Shown one piece after another: positions 49,938 to 63,012 of a stretch of DNA of 64,000 bases. The first letter of the stretch is position 1. Each line of letters opens with the position of its first letter. Origin of the DNA: Clusia tigrina (Eukaryota > Arthropoda > Insecta > Diptera > Clusiidae); the NCBI GenBank assembly GCA_920105625.2, contig OV050030.1, positions 89,003,652 to 89,067,651 of the forward strand. The letters are read 5' to 3'. The notes under the pieces are model-generated. The model was not told where the DNA came from. It was given only the letters and a program-made list of their open reading frames with translations, and did not search any database. The translations under genes were made by a program, and so were the position numbers.

Positions 49938-51025
49938 TCAATAGTACGTAAATTCCTTTGTCCGCACTACCAACAGAAAAGTACTCGTGGGTTACGGCAT
50001 TCCCTTGCGAAAAGTCCCTCTACTCCCCAGCGGTGGCAAGCATGGTGGGGGTTAATGGGTGCTTCCATCATATTTGCTCTAGTGTGTTCACTCGTATTTT
50101 GCCGGAATGGGTTTATATGCCGAGATGGAGGGTAGCTCTGCCTGGTGTTTCGTGATTCTTGTCTGTTAGGGTATTGATCCTTAGCTTGGTTATGCGTGCG
50201 CGATGTGGTGGCTTTTTGCTCCTTTTGTATTCCTTCAAAGTCCTGTGCTAATGTGATTAGTTCATCCAGTGATGTGAAATCATTGCGATGAATGTATAAT
50301 CTATACTCAGGTAGGGTGTTGCAGAAAATCCTGTCTCTCTTCTGCTCTTCGTTGTAGCCAGCTCTTCTCATAATATTTTGGATTGTAATGACGAAGTCTT
50401 TAAACTGTTCGCCCGGTTTCTGCGTGCGTATTCTGATTTCGTCTTCCAGGTCCTCCAGATAGTTGGGTGGTAAGAAAAACCGTAGAAGAAACATTTTGAA
50501 TGCGTTGAAAGTTGGCCATGGCCGCTTACTTTTGCGTTACCACAGAAGCGCCTTCCCCGTCAGAATTTTAGGCAAAGTCCATGGAAGCAGGTCCTCATTT
50601 ATGTTGTAGACTTCCGACAGCTCTTCGATCCGTTCGACAAAAGATAACGGATCTCCAACCCCGTCATATTTGAGCGGCGATTTCCTTACTTGCTCTATGA
50701 GTGTGCTGGACTGTATGTTACGGCGGGTTCCACTGGGCCAGCTTGAGGAATTTGTTTCATGGTGAAATCCGTCGCCGCTCTGGTGTTCATGGTTCTACCC
50801 TTCCCGTAGGAAAGAAGTGGCTTCGACAACGTAGCGTGGGCTCCTGCTGAGGCCTTATATGTCCCTGATGCTTCGTCGTTAAATGTGATTCTCGGTCCTG
50901 TAGGTGGTGTTACACTTTCTAGTTATATGTTTCGTCTGCAATTCTTGAATGCGAGTAGACCCAAACTCCATGGCGTACATTACCAACTCCTCCTTACGTA
51001 ATGAGTAAATCCAATTCTTCGGCAT
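49938..51025 (-). pseudogene. Gag, left arm
   Basis: The start is MPKNWIYSLRKEELVMYAME (from 51025). The capsid region is PNYLEDLEDEIRIRTQKPGE and GYNEEQKRDRIFCNTLPEYR, and the Gln/Arg-rich tail leads to a nucleocapsid zinc knuckle. The knuckle reads CHRWGVEGLFAREC where CHRC...H...C is expected, so a Cys and the His are replaced. Frameshifts near 50890, 50740 and 50500. Confidence 0.85.
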
Positions 51026-51279
51026 TTTGCTGTATCAGATTTATATTAATAAAATGGATTAGCTCCAGTCAAAACAATAATCGATCTGGTGTTCGCTTTA
51101 TGAAACAAGCTTTAGCCAGTAAAGTCGGTATAGCAGCGCAAACCTCATGGTGCGGTGTGTTGAGATGCGATTATCGGTATAGCAGTGTTGGTGGGAGTTT
51201 CCGTTTCCCTGGAGTGCTCGTGTTGAAAGTGAGGTTAGGTTAGGTTTCGCGTCTCATTGTTTTCTCTATGTCAATTATA

Positions 51280-51302
51280 ATCAAGTCCCTGCTCGGGCGC
51301 CC
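51280..51302 (-). promoter_or_regulatory. Primer-binding site, tRNA-Lys type (left arm)
   Basis: Directly after the 5' LTR the minus strand reads GGGCGCCCGAGCAGGGACTT, differing by two bases from the well-known tRNA-Lys primer site TGGCGCCCGAACAGGGAC. Lysine primers are known for Osvaldo-type elements. Confidence 0.75.
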
Positions 51303-52136
51303 TGTAAGGAACCTTCCTGTCTACGCTTGTGCGGAGGTGAGTCTCGCCGTTGTACAAAATTTATTTATTTGCAGGTTGGTTTATAATTATATTTTATTAT
51401 TAGAAAACTGAACCTATCAGACATCGATACATACTTAATTCTAATACAATGTGTTTTCCTGATGTACAGCCGTGGTTTACAATATATTACCAGACCGTAG
51501 CTTTTACAATTATATAATATTTCACTATATTTACGTGCGGTGGCGAGGAATCCCACGTAGCGGCGAAATAGTCCGTGGTGCTGACTTATTTCCTGTACAT
51601 TAGGTCACGAGCGAACCGAGAAAGGCAGACGAATCCCGCAATTGTCGGTGAAACTGAAGCGTCAAAATGTCCTTGAATATCGTTAGGCGCTGCTTTGAAC
51701 AAGATCTGAGAAAGGCAAATGAATCCCGAAATTCTCAGTTTCGCAAAAAGCCAGAGACTCAAGCGAGTATCCAATGTCCTGGTTAACACTGAGAAAGGCA
51801 GTCGAATCCCGAAATTCTCAGTGTAACGAAAGCGTCTGTGTCTTAGGATAGTTACCTGTAGTGGTGTTGTCACTCTGCTGGCTCGCCGCAGAAGAACGGC
51901 TGAGTTACGCTCTGTACGCGTTTATATAATCCCTTCTCAGCTGTTTGTGGTGTGAGGTGTTCGGGCGGTTTACCATATGGCCACCAAGTGTGCTACGTTC
52001 GATGTTACAATTATGTAGTCCTAGTGGCCGCTAGATGACGGTGATAGTTTTTAGGTGTGGCCAACTCACATGCGCGGTTGTGTGCCCACGTTGTGAGACC
52101 AAAATACGAGGATGTTGAGCAATTTGGTTCCACACA
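51303..52136 (-). repeat. 5' LTR, left arm
   Basis: 834 bp, TGTGTGGAACC to CCTTACA on the minus strand. It contains TATATAA at about 51920 and three hairpin repeats (TGAGAATTTCGGGATTC units) within the R-U5 part. Confidence 0.93.
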
Positions 52137-52267
52137 ATATACATAATACTCGTATATGCATATACGACATATCGTACATACTCGTATACATATATGTATA
52201 TTTATACATATACATATATATATACACATACATATATTTATGAATATACATATACTCGTACATACAA

Positions 52268-52437
<170 letters not shown>

Positions 52438-52446
52438 TCATACACA

Positions 52447-53725
52447 GGCAGTCCACGTCATATGCAAGAGTACATTCAGGATGCTATGGCTTATGTTCGC
52501 TCTTACGGTCGGCCAGACTTATTCATCACCTTCACCTCTAATCCAAAATGGGATGAAATAATAAAACATTTTTTGCCTGGCCAAGCAGCAAGTGATCGAC
52601 ACGATATTACAGCACGTGTATTCAAGCAAAAATTAAAGTCACTAACTGATTTGATTGTCAAACATCATGTTTTTGGTGAAACTCGCTGTTGGATGTACTC
52701 AATTGACTGGCAAAAACGTGGACTGCCACATGCCCATATTTTGATTTGGCTAATCAACAAAATTAGACCTGAAGAAATGGATAACATAATCCCTGGCGAA
52801 AACCCAGATCCGGACATTGCTCCAGAGTTATTCCAATTTGGGACTACAAACATGATCCATGGTCCTTGCGGTGCCATCAATATGAATTCACCATGCATGG
52901 ACAATGGTAAATGCACAAAACGATTTCCAAAGGATTTGCTATCGTATACAATCACTGGAAATGATGGATATCCTTTGTATCGTAGACGATCAACTGAAGA
53001 CGGTGGATATTCCTTTATGATGACTGCCAGAAATAATATAGAAATATATCTGTAAATAAGTACATAAAGATAGCGACATGGACGTTTCCGCTGTAAAAGG
53101 TGTGAATGAAAATGATGAGGTTGCACGCTACCAAATGGGCAGATACATCAGCAGCAATGAAGCTGTATGGCGAATTCTTTCTTTCCCTATTCATGAAAGA
53201 GATCCTCTTGTCGTTTATTTGGCTATTCACCTCGAAAACGGCCAACGAGTATATTTTACTGAACAAAATGCAGCAGAACGAGCAGTTATTCAACCAACAA
53301 CAACATTGACTGATTTTTTTCGTTTATGCCAAGAACAAAATGATTATGGTCGATTTGCGAGAATATTCCTCTATGCTGAGGTACCAACCTTTTTCACGTG
53401 GAATAAGTCGAGAAAAACATGGGAACCCCGTAAAAGAGGAAAAGCTGTTGCCGATTATCCAGGAATATTTTGTACTAATGCATCCCAAACAGCAAGAATG
53501 TTTTTTTTACGATTGTTGTTAATTAATATTCATGGACCAACATCGTTCGCATATTTGAAAACTGTAAATGGTCAACTACATACAACGTATCATGATTCAT
53601 GCCGAGCATTAGGATTATTAGAAGGAGATTTGCATTGTGATTTAACTCTTGCCGACGCTGCTGCCAGTTCAATGCCACGCCAAAAACAGTGCTGGATGAA
53701 AATGAAGCCGTTAATTTCCCAATAG
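52447..53725 (+). pseudogene. Helitron Rep (HUH) region, copy C
   Basis: The open frame has [37 protein letters not shown] and the HUH motif [13 protein letters not shown] (52714-52750), then [21 protein letters not shown] deletion after TARNNIEI removes the following part. The tyrosine motif region reads ICK, stop, VHKDSDM (about 53050-53080): the second catalytic Tyr codon is TAA. A second frame (53078-53725) continues with GRYISSNEAVWRILSFPIHE. Confidence 0.85.
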
Positions 53726-54186
53726 AATTTCTAAATTCTTTGTATTTACCAGGTCTTCCGTCACATAATTTACAATTGAAAGTTGGTTCCCCAATCATTT
53801 TGTTACGAAATCTCAATGCGCCAAAACTTTGTAACGGAACGAGATTAGGTATTAAAAAACTTGCGGGACACGTTATTGAGGCAACTATCATTAATGGAAA
53901 CTTCAAAGCGGAACATGTTTTATTGCCACGAATTCCAATGATTCAAACAGATGCACCAATACAATTTAAACGACAGCAGTTCCCGGTTCGTTTAGCTTTT
54001 GCGATGACCATCAACACAGCACAAGGCCAGTCAATGCAAATCTGTAGTTTAGATTTAGAGAATTCGTGCTTCTCCCATGTCCAGCTATATGTAGCCTGTT
54101 CACACGTTGGTAAACCCACCGATTTATTTGTTTATGCCGAAAATGGAGAAACAAGAAATATCGTGCACAGATTAGCCTTACAATAA
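53689..54186 (+). pseudogene. Helitron helicase C-terminus, copy C
   Basis: It starts at [18 protein letters not shown], far into the helicase: the segment with Walker A and B (about 500 residues in copy B) is deleted. It keeps [26 protein letters not shown] and [20 protein letters not shown], ending with a stop at 54184-54186 about 120 bp before the 3' terminus. Confidence 0.85.
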
Positions 54187-54281
54187 TTTATTATTTTATT
54201 TGTTTTCAATAAAAATGTTTATACTTTAAAATTAATTCCAAACATTTTTTATTATTTAACATTTATTTAAAAAAAAATATA

Positions 54282-54452
<171 letters not shown>

Positions 54453-54603
54453 TTGTATGTACGAGTATATGTATATTCATAAATAAATGTATGTGTATAT
54501 ATATATATGTATATGTATAGTTATATGTATATGTATAAATATACATATATGTATACGAGTATGTACGATATGTCGTATATGCATATACGAGTATTATGTA
54601 TAT

Positions 54604-55437
54604 TGTGTGGAACCAAATTGCTCAACATCCTCGTATTTTGGTCTCACAACGTGGGCACACAACCGCGCATGTGAGTTGGCCACACCTAAAAACTATCACC
54701 GTCATCTAGCGGCCACTAGGACTACATAATTGTAACATCGAACGTAGCACACTTGGTGGCCATATGGTAAACCGCCCGAACACCTCACACCACAAACAGC
54801 TGAGAAGGGATTATATAAACGCGTACAGAGCGTAACTCAGCCGTTCTTCTGCGGCGAGCCAGCAGAGTGACAACACCACTACAGGTAACTATCCTAAGAC
54901 ACAGACGCTTTCGTTACACTGAGAATTTCGGGATTCGACTGCCTTTCTCAGTGTTAACCAGGACATTGGATACTCGCTTGAGTCTCTGGCTTTTTGCGAA
55001 ACTGAGAATTTCGGGATTCATTTGCCTTTCTCAGATCTTGTTCAAAGCAGCGCCTAACGATATTCAAGGACATTTTGACGCTTCAGTTTCACCGACAATT
55101 GCGGGATTCGTCTGCCTTTCTCGGTTCGCTCGTGACCTAATGTACAGGAAATAAGTCAGCACCACGGACTATTTCGCCGCTACGTGGGATTCCTCGCCAC
55201 CGCACGTAAATATAGTGAAATATTATATAATTGTAAAAGCTACGGTCTGGTAATATATTGTAACCCACGGCCGTACATCAGGAAAACACATTGTATTAGA
55301 ATTAAGTATGTATCGATGTCTGATAGGTTCAGTTTTCTAATAATAAAATATAATTATAAACCAACCTGCAAATAAATAAATTTTGTACAACAGCGAGACT
55401 CACCTCAGCACAAGCGTAGACAGGAAGGTTCCTTACA
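54604..55437 (+). repeat. 5' LTR, right arm
   Basis: 834 bp. TATATAA lies at about 54811-54817. Downstream there are three stem-loop units: 54916-54954 (ACACTGAGAA/TTCTCAGTGT), 55002-55034 (CTGAGAA/TTCTCAG) and 55091-55125 (ACCGA/TCGGT), each with a loop close to TTTCGGGATTCGACTGCCTT. Confidence 0.93.
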
Positions 55438-55460
55438 GGGCGCCCGAGCAGGGACTTGAT
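55438..55460 (+). promoter_or_regulatory. Primer-binding site, tRNA-Lys type (right arm)
   Basis: GGGCGCCCGAGCAGGGACTT follows the 5' LTR without a gap and matches the retroviral tRNA-Lys primer site except for two bases. Confidence 0.75.
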
Positions 55461-55714
55461 TATAATTGACATAGAGAAAACAATGAGACGCGAAACCTAA
55501 CCTAACCTCACTTTCAACACGAGCACTCCAGGGAAACGGAAACTCCCACCAACACTGCTATACCGATAATCGCATCTCAACACACTGCACCATGAGGTTT
55601 GCGCTGCTATACCGACTTTACTGGCTAAAGCTTGTTTCATAAAGCGAACACCAGATCGATTATTGTTTTGACTGGAGCTAATCCATTTTATTAATATAAA
55701 TCTGATACAGCAAA

Positions 55715-56802
55715 ATGCCGAAGAATTGGATTTACTCATTACGTAAGGAGGAGTTGGTAATGTACGCCATGGAGTTTGGGTCTACTCGCATTCAAGAATT
55801 GCAGACGAAACATATAACTAGAAAGTGTAACACCACCTACAGGACCGAGAATCACATTTAACGACGAAGCATCAGGGACATATAAGGCCTCAGCAGGAGC
55901 CCACGCTACGTTGTCGAAGCCACTTCTTTCCTACGGGAAGGGTAGAACCATGAACACCAGAGCGGCGACGGATTTCACCATGAAACAAATTCCACAAGCT
56001 GGCCCAGTGGAACCCGCCGTAACATACAGTCCAGCACACTCATAGAGCAAGTAAGGAAATCGCCGCTCAAATATGACGGGGTTGGAGATCCGTTATCTTT
56101 TGTCGAACGGGTCGAAGAGCTGTCGGAAGTCTACAACATAAATGAGGACCTGCTTCCATGGACTTTGCCCAAAATTCTGACGGGGAAGGCGCTTCTGTGG
56201 TAACGCAAAAGTAAGCGGCCATGGCCAACTTTCAACGCATTCAAAATGTTTCTTCTACGGTTTTTCTTACCACCCAACTATCTGGAGGACCTGGAAGACG
56301 AAATCAGAATACGCACGCAGAAACCGGGCGAACAGTTTAAAGACTTCGTCATTACAATCCAAAATATTATGAGAAGAGCTGGCTACAACGAAGAGCAGAA
56401 GAGAGACAGGATTTTCCGCAACACCCTACCTGAGTATAGATTATACATTCATCGCAATGATTTCACATCACTGGATGAACTAATCACATTAGCACAGGAC
56501 TTTGAAGGAATACAAAAGGAGCAAAAAGCCACCACATCGCGCACGCATAACCAAGCTAAGGATCAATACCCTAACAGACAAGAATCACGAAACACCAGGC
56601 AGAGCTACCCTCCATCTCGGCATATAAACCCATTCCGGCAAAATACGAGTGAACACTCTAGAGCAAATATGATGGAAGCACCCATTAACCCCCACCATGC
56701 TTGCCACCGCTGGGGAGTAGAGGGACTTTTCGCAAGGGAATGCCGTAACCCACGAGTACTTTTCTGTTGGTAGTGCGGACAAAGGAATTTACGTACTATT
56801 GA
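55715..56802 (+). pseudogene. Gag, right arm
   Basis: The same layout as the left arm, from MPKNWIYSLRKEEL through the capsid to the altered zinc knuckle CHRWGVEGLFAREC, stop after LFCW. Here the capsid reads DRIFRNTLPEYR and the tail NTSEHSRANMM. Frameshifts near 55850, 56000 and 56240 are shared with the left arm, so they predate the duplication. Confidence 0.85.
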
Positions 56803-57325
56803 ATGCTGTCGAAAGAGTTCGGGAAACGAGCGGGAGCCCCCTCAGATGCGATTCTTGACAGGGTCACAGAACGAGCAACGAGCAATAAGAAAATCTCTAA
56901 AGTACGATGGCACCCGCATCTCAAACTTCGTAATCGTAGATGGGGAGCACGTTTTGGCCACTATAGACACGGGTGTGACCAGAAGTTTCATTAGTGGGCC
57001 ATTTGCATGCCGGCAATACCATGATAAAGTGGTACCGGTGAATGTACATGCACAACTAGCTGATGGAAGTGCATGCAGAAGCGAGAATGCGTTGCTAGCA
57101 AAAGTGGTGAGGGGAAATAACCACTACCAAATGTCCATGCTAATATTTGAACGGGCACAAGAAGATGTAACGCTGGGCTTGAATATTTTAAACCTAGTAG
57201 GCGCTCGATTACCGTGCGGAGAACGAAGCGTGGATTTACGGGCAAATCATGAGAAACCAGGAAGAAGCACACAGTTGACTACACTAAAGGCCACAGAACC
57301 AAACGAGCTACGAGATAGCGAATAA
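56803..57325 (+). pseudogene. Aspartic protease, right arm
   Basis: IDTGVTRSFIS has the catalytic DTG. The translated frame at 56846-57325 is identical to the left arm's. The integrase starts 24 bp after its stop. Confidence 0.85.
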
Positions 57326-57349
57326 AGATGCAGATGGCTTGAACCGAGG

Positions 57350-58597
57350 ATGCAAGAAGTAAACGAAGACCCGGCCAAATTCGCAGATTATTTAGTTCAG
57401 AACAACAATCTGTACCGTCATATCCCTACACACTCACAAGACGAGGATTGTGTAGCATGGAAACTTTGTGTCCCATCGTTTCAACGACCACGAGTTCTGG
57501 CGGAAAACCACGACGACCCCAGCGCAGGCCACATGGGCATCCGAAAAACGATTGCACGGATCAACAACCGCTACTACTGGCCCGGAATGTTTCGAGATGT
57601 GAAAAAATACGTACTAGGCTGTAAATCCTACCAGCAGTAAAAAACAAGTCAGTTGAAAACGGCAGGGGAAATGCTATCCCAAATCGCGGAAGAGCCATGG
57701 GCTATTCTTTGCGCGGATTTCATTGGACCTCTGCCAAGAACGATGCTCCTTGTGCTCTTGGATAAATTCAGCAAATGGACAGAGCTAATACCGGTGCGCA
57801 AGGCCACTAGTGAGAGTCTGCGAAAGGCCATACACGAGAGGATCATCAGCCGCTACATTTGTTTCTGACAATGGCGTCCAGTTCACGAGCCGGAGCTTCA
57901 GAACATATCTATCGGAGTTTACGGCACCATACACGCCCCAGGAGAATCCAATAGAGTGAGCGAACCGCACTGTGAAAAGGGTCATTGTACAGTATACAGG
58001 CACAAATCAAAGCAAATGGGATGCCTTTTTCCCAGAAATCACCCTGGCCCTTAACACCAGTCGCGCTGACTCCACTGGATACACCCCCGCTTTTCTTACA
58101 CAAAATGGAGAACCACGATTGCCTACAACTCTCTATGATGATCACACCCCGGGAAGTGGTAATCAACCTCACATACCAGAGGGAAAACACACTGCCTTAA
58201 AAGAAGTATTCCAAATTGTTAGACGCAATATGGAGCGGGCCGCACAAGATCAAGCCCGATACTATAATCTACAGAGGCGCCCATGGCATCCATCGATTGG
58301 ACAGGAGTACTGATAAAGCAACATCAATTATCAAAGGCTATCGACAAATTCAACGCGAAACTTGCACGAAATTATGACGGACCATACCGCATCATCCGCT
58401 ACAAATCACCCGTCATTCTACAAGTACGAAAAGAGAATGGGGGAAAAGTACAGAATATTCATGTCAGCCAGGCCAAACCATTTTACAGAGGGTCACACCA
58501 GGAACAGCAAGGCTCGCCAACTAGAAAGACACCGTCAACCAATATCAACAAAGGGAATCATCAGTGCGCACTTTCCCACCCCGAAGTAAGTGGGGAG
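57350..58597 (+). pseudogene. Integrase, right arm
   Basis: Contains the zinc domain with the CKSY defect, the core ADFIGPLPR, and ALNTSRADSTGYTPAF. The C-terminal GPYRIIRYKSPVILQV is followed by KENGGKVQNIHVSQAKPF. The last part (58283-58597) reads into the 3' LTR purine tract GTAAGTGGGGAG. Breaks are the same as in the left arm. Confidence 0.85.
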
Positions 58598-59267
58598 TGT
58601 GAGGAACCAAAATGGTCAACATCCTCGTATTTTGGTCTCACAACGTTGGGCACACAAGCGCGCATGTGAGTTGGCCACACCTAACAACTATCACCGCCAT
58701 CTAGCGGCCACTAGGACTACACAATTGCAAAATCGAACGTAGCACACTTGGTGGCCATATGGTAACGCGCCCGAATACCTCACACCACAAATAGCTGAGA
58801 AGGGATTATATAAACGCGTACCGAGCGTCTGCCTTTCTCAGATCTTGTTCAAATCAGCGCCTAACGATATTGAAGGACATTTTGACGCTTCAGTTTCACC
58901 GAGAATTCCGGGATTTATCTGCCTTTCTCGGTGCTAACCAATACGCTCGTGACCTAATGTACAAGAAATAAGTCAACACCACGGACTATTTCGCCGCAAC
59001 GTGGGATTCCTCGCCACCGCACGTAAATATAGTGAAATATTATAAAATTGTAAAAGCTACGGTCTGGTAATATATTGTAAACCACGGCCGTACTTCAGGA
59101 AAACACATTGTATTAGAATTAAGAATGTATCGATGTTAGATAGGTTAAGTTTTCTAATAATAAAATATAATTATAAACCAACCCTGCCAATAAATAAATT
59201 TTGTATGAACCCTGGACAACGGCGAGCGTCACCTCAGCACAAGCGTAGGCAGGAAGGTTTCCTTACA
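58598..59267 (+). repeat. 3' LTR, right arm
   Basis: 670 bp. One full stem-loop remains (58897-58933, CACCGAGAA/TTCTCGGTG). Relative to the 5' LTR about 165 bp between GAGCGTC and TGCCTTTCTCAGATC are missing, probably by recombination between repeat units. Confidence 0.92.
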
Positions 59268-59580
59268 ATATATATGCAAACTTATATGTAATAATAAAAA
59301 CAATTTAGCTTTAGTAGTTTGCCCAATGGCCGACACTGCGACCTAAAAGATCTTTTGTGGCATACTAAATTTGTCATTAATGATCCATGTGATCACAATT
59401 GTCCGATCTACTATGCCCTATAGGTTTAGTGCCGGCGTTTCTTCCGTAATGCCATAGCATTTCGTCCGTTTGGTGATGTCAAATCGTCTCAATAATTTAT
59501 CAGGTTCTTTTCTACCTAGATGTTCCTTCTCTAAAGAAAGGAAGTAGTTGAAAGTTATGTTTTTTTCATTATTTTTCATT

Positions 59581-62500
59581 ATTTTTCCGCTTTATGGATG
59601 AATTTGAGAATCTCCATAACAGGAGCATTCTTTATTTCTTCAAGAGCCAGCTGATCGCGGTGGAATATATGCATTCTGGTTCTTGCCAACGTAATGCAGT
59701 CGCACAATATGTGTTCCGTGGTTTCCTCGTCTTCTAGACAGAGCCGGCACTCCGTATCATCAAGAATGTGGATTTAAGTCAGGTGATATTTCAGGTAGTA
59801 ATGAGCTGATAGAATACCTACTATTTTCCCTATCTCTGTCTGCTTTGCACAAACTGCGCAGTTATTTATTGTAGATGAATGGCTTTACATGTCTTTTGGT
59901 TTGACGAAGTCCCTCTATCCCTTCCCAGTGTGACATTCTGAGACTATGTTCCCAGTTATCTACCCTGGATTTAGCCTGCGCCCAGTTGATACCACACTAT
60001 GGTTCCGGACCTATGAGGCTTGCTGCGGAACCGGCCCTAGCCAGCTCGTCAGCACTTTCATTTCCTTCAATCACCGAGTGACCCGGGACCCTGCAAATTG
60101 CAACCTTATTTGTTGCACCTAGAGATTGTAAGTTGTTGAAGCATTCTTCCACCAGTTTCGATTCTAAAGAATATGAAGCTTATGCCTGTAATGCAGCTTG
60201 ACTATCTGAATAGATGTATGCGCCCTTGATACCCATTTTCAGATTTGTCCTCGCACAGATTGAGATTGCTTGAATTTCAGCCTGGAAGACGCTATTCCAC
60301 CTGCTCATTGGCTCTGAGATTCTGGTATTTGGTCCATAGACTCCTGCACTGACACCGGTGTTTGTTTTTGAACCGTCTGTGAACCATTCTAGACTTCTAG
60401 GGTCGACCCAGGGTTGTTCTGTGTCCCATTCATCACGGTCTGAGATAATAATCTCAAAATTGCGATCAAACTGTCGTTTAGGGATCATATAGTCCGTTAT
60501 TGAGCAGATTATGTTTCGATCTGGTATGTTTTTTAAAATATTGAAATAGCCATAGTAATGAGGTTCATCTTTAATCCGCTTCTAGTAACACATTTTTTCA
60601 CGAATGGGTGTAGTGGGGATAGTCCTATTATGGCCTCAATAGAAGCGGTTGAGCAGTTTCGTATGGCACCGGTTATTGCCAGGCAAGCTTGCCTTTGAAA
60701 TCTTGTAAGTATTTTCTTACCACATTCTTGTGTTGTCTTGGGCTACCACACAAGGGATGCATCCAGTGTACCACTATTGATACATGTTCTACCAAAGAGA
60801 CTTCGACATGCTCACATTGCTCTTGTGGCTTTGTTTATCACCGAGTCTAGGTGAGAGTTCCAATTCAGTCGCTTATCCAGAACTACACCCAGATATTTGA
60901 CCTCATCGGAACATTCTATATTAATTCCCTCAAGAGCTATTGTACCAAGGTTCAATTTTAATCTATTTGTAAAAGGGACGAGAATAGTTTTGCTAGGATT
61001 CATGCATTACCCCTCTGAGATGAAGGCTTGAGCCTGATTCATAATGTCGGATACTGTTCTTTCAAACTTACACTAATAATGACAGCAAGATCGTCAGCAT
61101 ATCCACTTGCCTCGCAGCCTAACCCTTGTAGTTTGACTAACAGATCGTCAGTAACTAAAGACCATAGAAGGGGTGACAACACACCGCCTTGGGTACATCC
61201 TTTCATTGCCTTGACTGATACGGCCTCGTCTCCCATAGATGAGCTAACTTCTCTACTTTTAAACTTCGTTTTAACCCACCCAACCGTCGGTTTATCGATA
61301 TTTTTGCAGAGCATTGCCCGCTCTATATAACTGTAACCGGTATTATCAAAGGCGCCCTCAACATCTAAGCAGGCACATAAAGCATTTTCCTTGGAATATT
61401 GAGCTTTCTCTATCTTTATTACAATGTAATGAAGCGCCCCCTCCGTGGATTTTCCTCTATTATATGCAAACTGAGAGTGGTGCAGAGGTGTTGTTCTGTC
61501 TAGCATTTCTCTAATATGTAGATCCACCAATTTTTCCATAGTTTTTAGAAGAAACGACGTGAGACTGATAGGTCTGTAAGATTTAGGCAGTTCGCTGGAC
61601 CTTTTGCCCAATTTTGGAATAAATTCCACATTGACTTTACGCCAGACGGATGGTATGTACTCGCTGCTGAAACTGTTCCTAAAAATAGCAACAAGTTCAA
61701 CCAACAGTTCATTTAACTTTCTCTGGGGTAATTAATACTCCAGACAAACTCCAGGATCTTTTGTCTAATATTATCCATTGGTCGCATGACGGCTGATCCA
61801 GTGTCATTGACACTATAGTTGACCCCGGGTGGTGCACTTGAAGCAGGTTTTCTAAAGTGTCCCTCCTGTTCATTGTATAAGATCCATCTGGTCTTCTTAA
61901 ATTTTCAAAACCGTTCGAGTGTTCTTTGCGTAAAGCTTTATGGAGTCTAGCGCTCTCTGGCGTTTCGACTATGCTTTCGCAAAATTTTCTCCAAGACTCA
62001 CGCTTGGATCTTCTTAGTTCTTTGTTGTAATTTGTCAGAGCGCCCCATATTCGTCCCACACCTTCGTGCTATTACAACGATTGAACAGTTTTCTTATCTT
62101 TTTACGCATATCTGCAAGCTTGTCATTCCACCATGGGACCATGCGAGACACATTGTGAGATTTGACCACAGTGCTTCATGATATGATGAGATTATTATAT
62201 CGTTTAGTCGGTACACCGCTTCCTCGAGTTCACCAATGGAACTTATACCTATAGGCAGCGAATCGGATCTTGATTCTAATAATTACCTATATAGTCTCCA
62301 ATTTGTTTTATTTTTGGATTGAAGACTTCATTTTTTAATTCAGATTTACCTGATAAGTCGAATCTTATATGCAAATGATCGGACAGAGAGGGCTCGTCAG
62401 GTACATGCCAATTTTTGACAAAATTGGCGTTGTAAGGACTGGTTAGCATTAGGTCTAGTACCTCTTCCCCAACCCCGTTAATAAAGGTTGGCCTTGCAAC

Positions 62501-63012
62501 CTTATTACATATTTTTGTGTTTTTACTTAAGAGAAAACTTAAGAGAGACTCACCCCTGTTGCTGATGTCCGAGCTTCCCCAGACATGATGATGCGCGTTT
62601 GCATCGCAGCCAATCACGTACTGCAGATTGTTATTTTGGCAGTGTCCAAACACCTCCACGGGAGGTAGAATGTTCGAGTCACCTGGAAATTAGGTGGACT
62701 CACAAACAATTTCCTTCCCCCCCTCTCTCTTGAGAATTCTACAAGGACAGCCACTAGATCTTGACTAGTATATTCTGAAATGAGAAAATAGTTAGTATTA
62801 AAATCAATCATAATCGCCGCTCTGAGCAACGAACAGTGATAATAAACAAACTTGCATCCCTTATTTATAAAACCTTTGATTTGGCCCCCAATTATCCATG
62901 GCTCTTGTATTAAGGCCATGGATAGATCTTCGGCGGCGAATCTCTTGCACAGGGTGGCTGATGCTCCTTTAGCATGGTGCAAGTTCGCCTGTAGCATTTC
63001 AAGAGTGCTCAT
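59581..63012 (-). pseudogene. Non-LTR ORF2, right arm
   Basis: Endonuclease (GCDANAHHHVWGSSD, SLSDHLHIRFDL), RT (GCTQGGVLSPLLWSLVTDDL, GYADDLAVII) and RNase H, whose first catalytic motif here is the normal FTDGSKTNTG, unlike the left arm. It starts MSTLEMLQANLHHAKGASAT and differs early on by GGQIKG versus GGQSKG. Frameshifts are as in the left arm. Inactive. Confidence 0.88.

Larger units (their letters stand above)
47474..52136 (-). mobile_element. RT-less Osvaldo-like gypsy element (left-arm copy)
   Basis: Minus-strand element with LTRs 51303-52136 (5') and 47474-48142 (3'), target duplication ATAT at 47470-47473 and 52137-52140. The order is gag, protease, integrase. RT and RNase H are missing between protease and integrase. 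It lies just outside the 3' end of the non-LTR element. It is the mirror of 54604-59267 with few differences. Confidence 0.93.
54604..59267 (+). mobile_element. RT-less Osvaldo-like gypsy element (right-arm copy)
   Basis: 4664 bp, target duplication ATAT at 54600-54603 and 59268-59271. LTRs are 54604-55437 and 58598-59267. The internal part carries gag, protease and integrase without RT or RNase H. It could move only with enzymes supplied by a relative. Confidence 0.93.
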
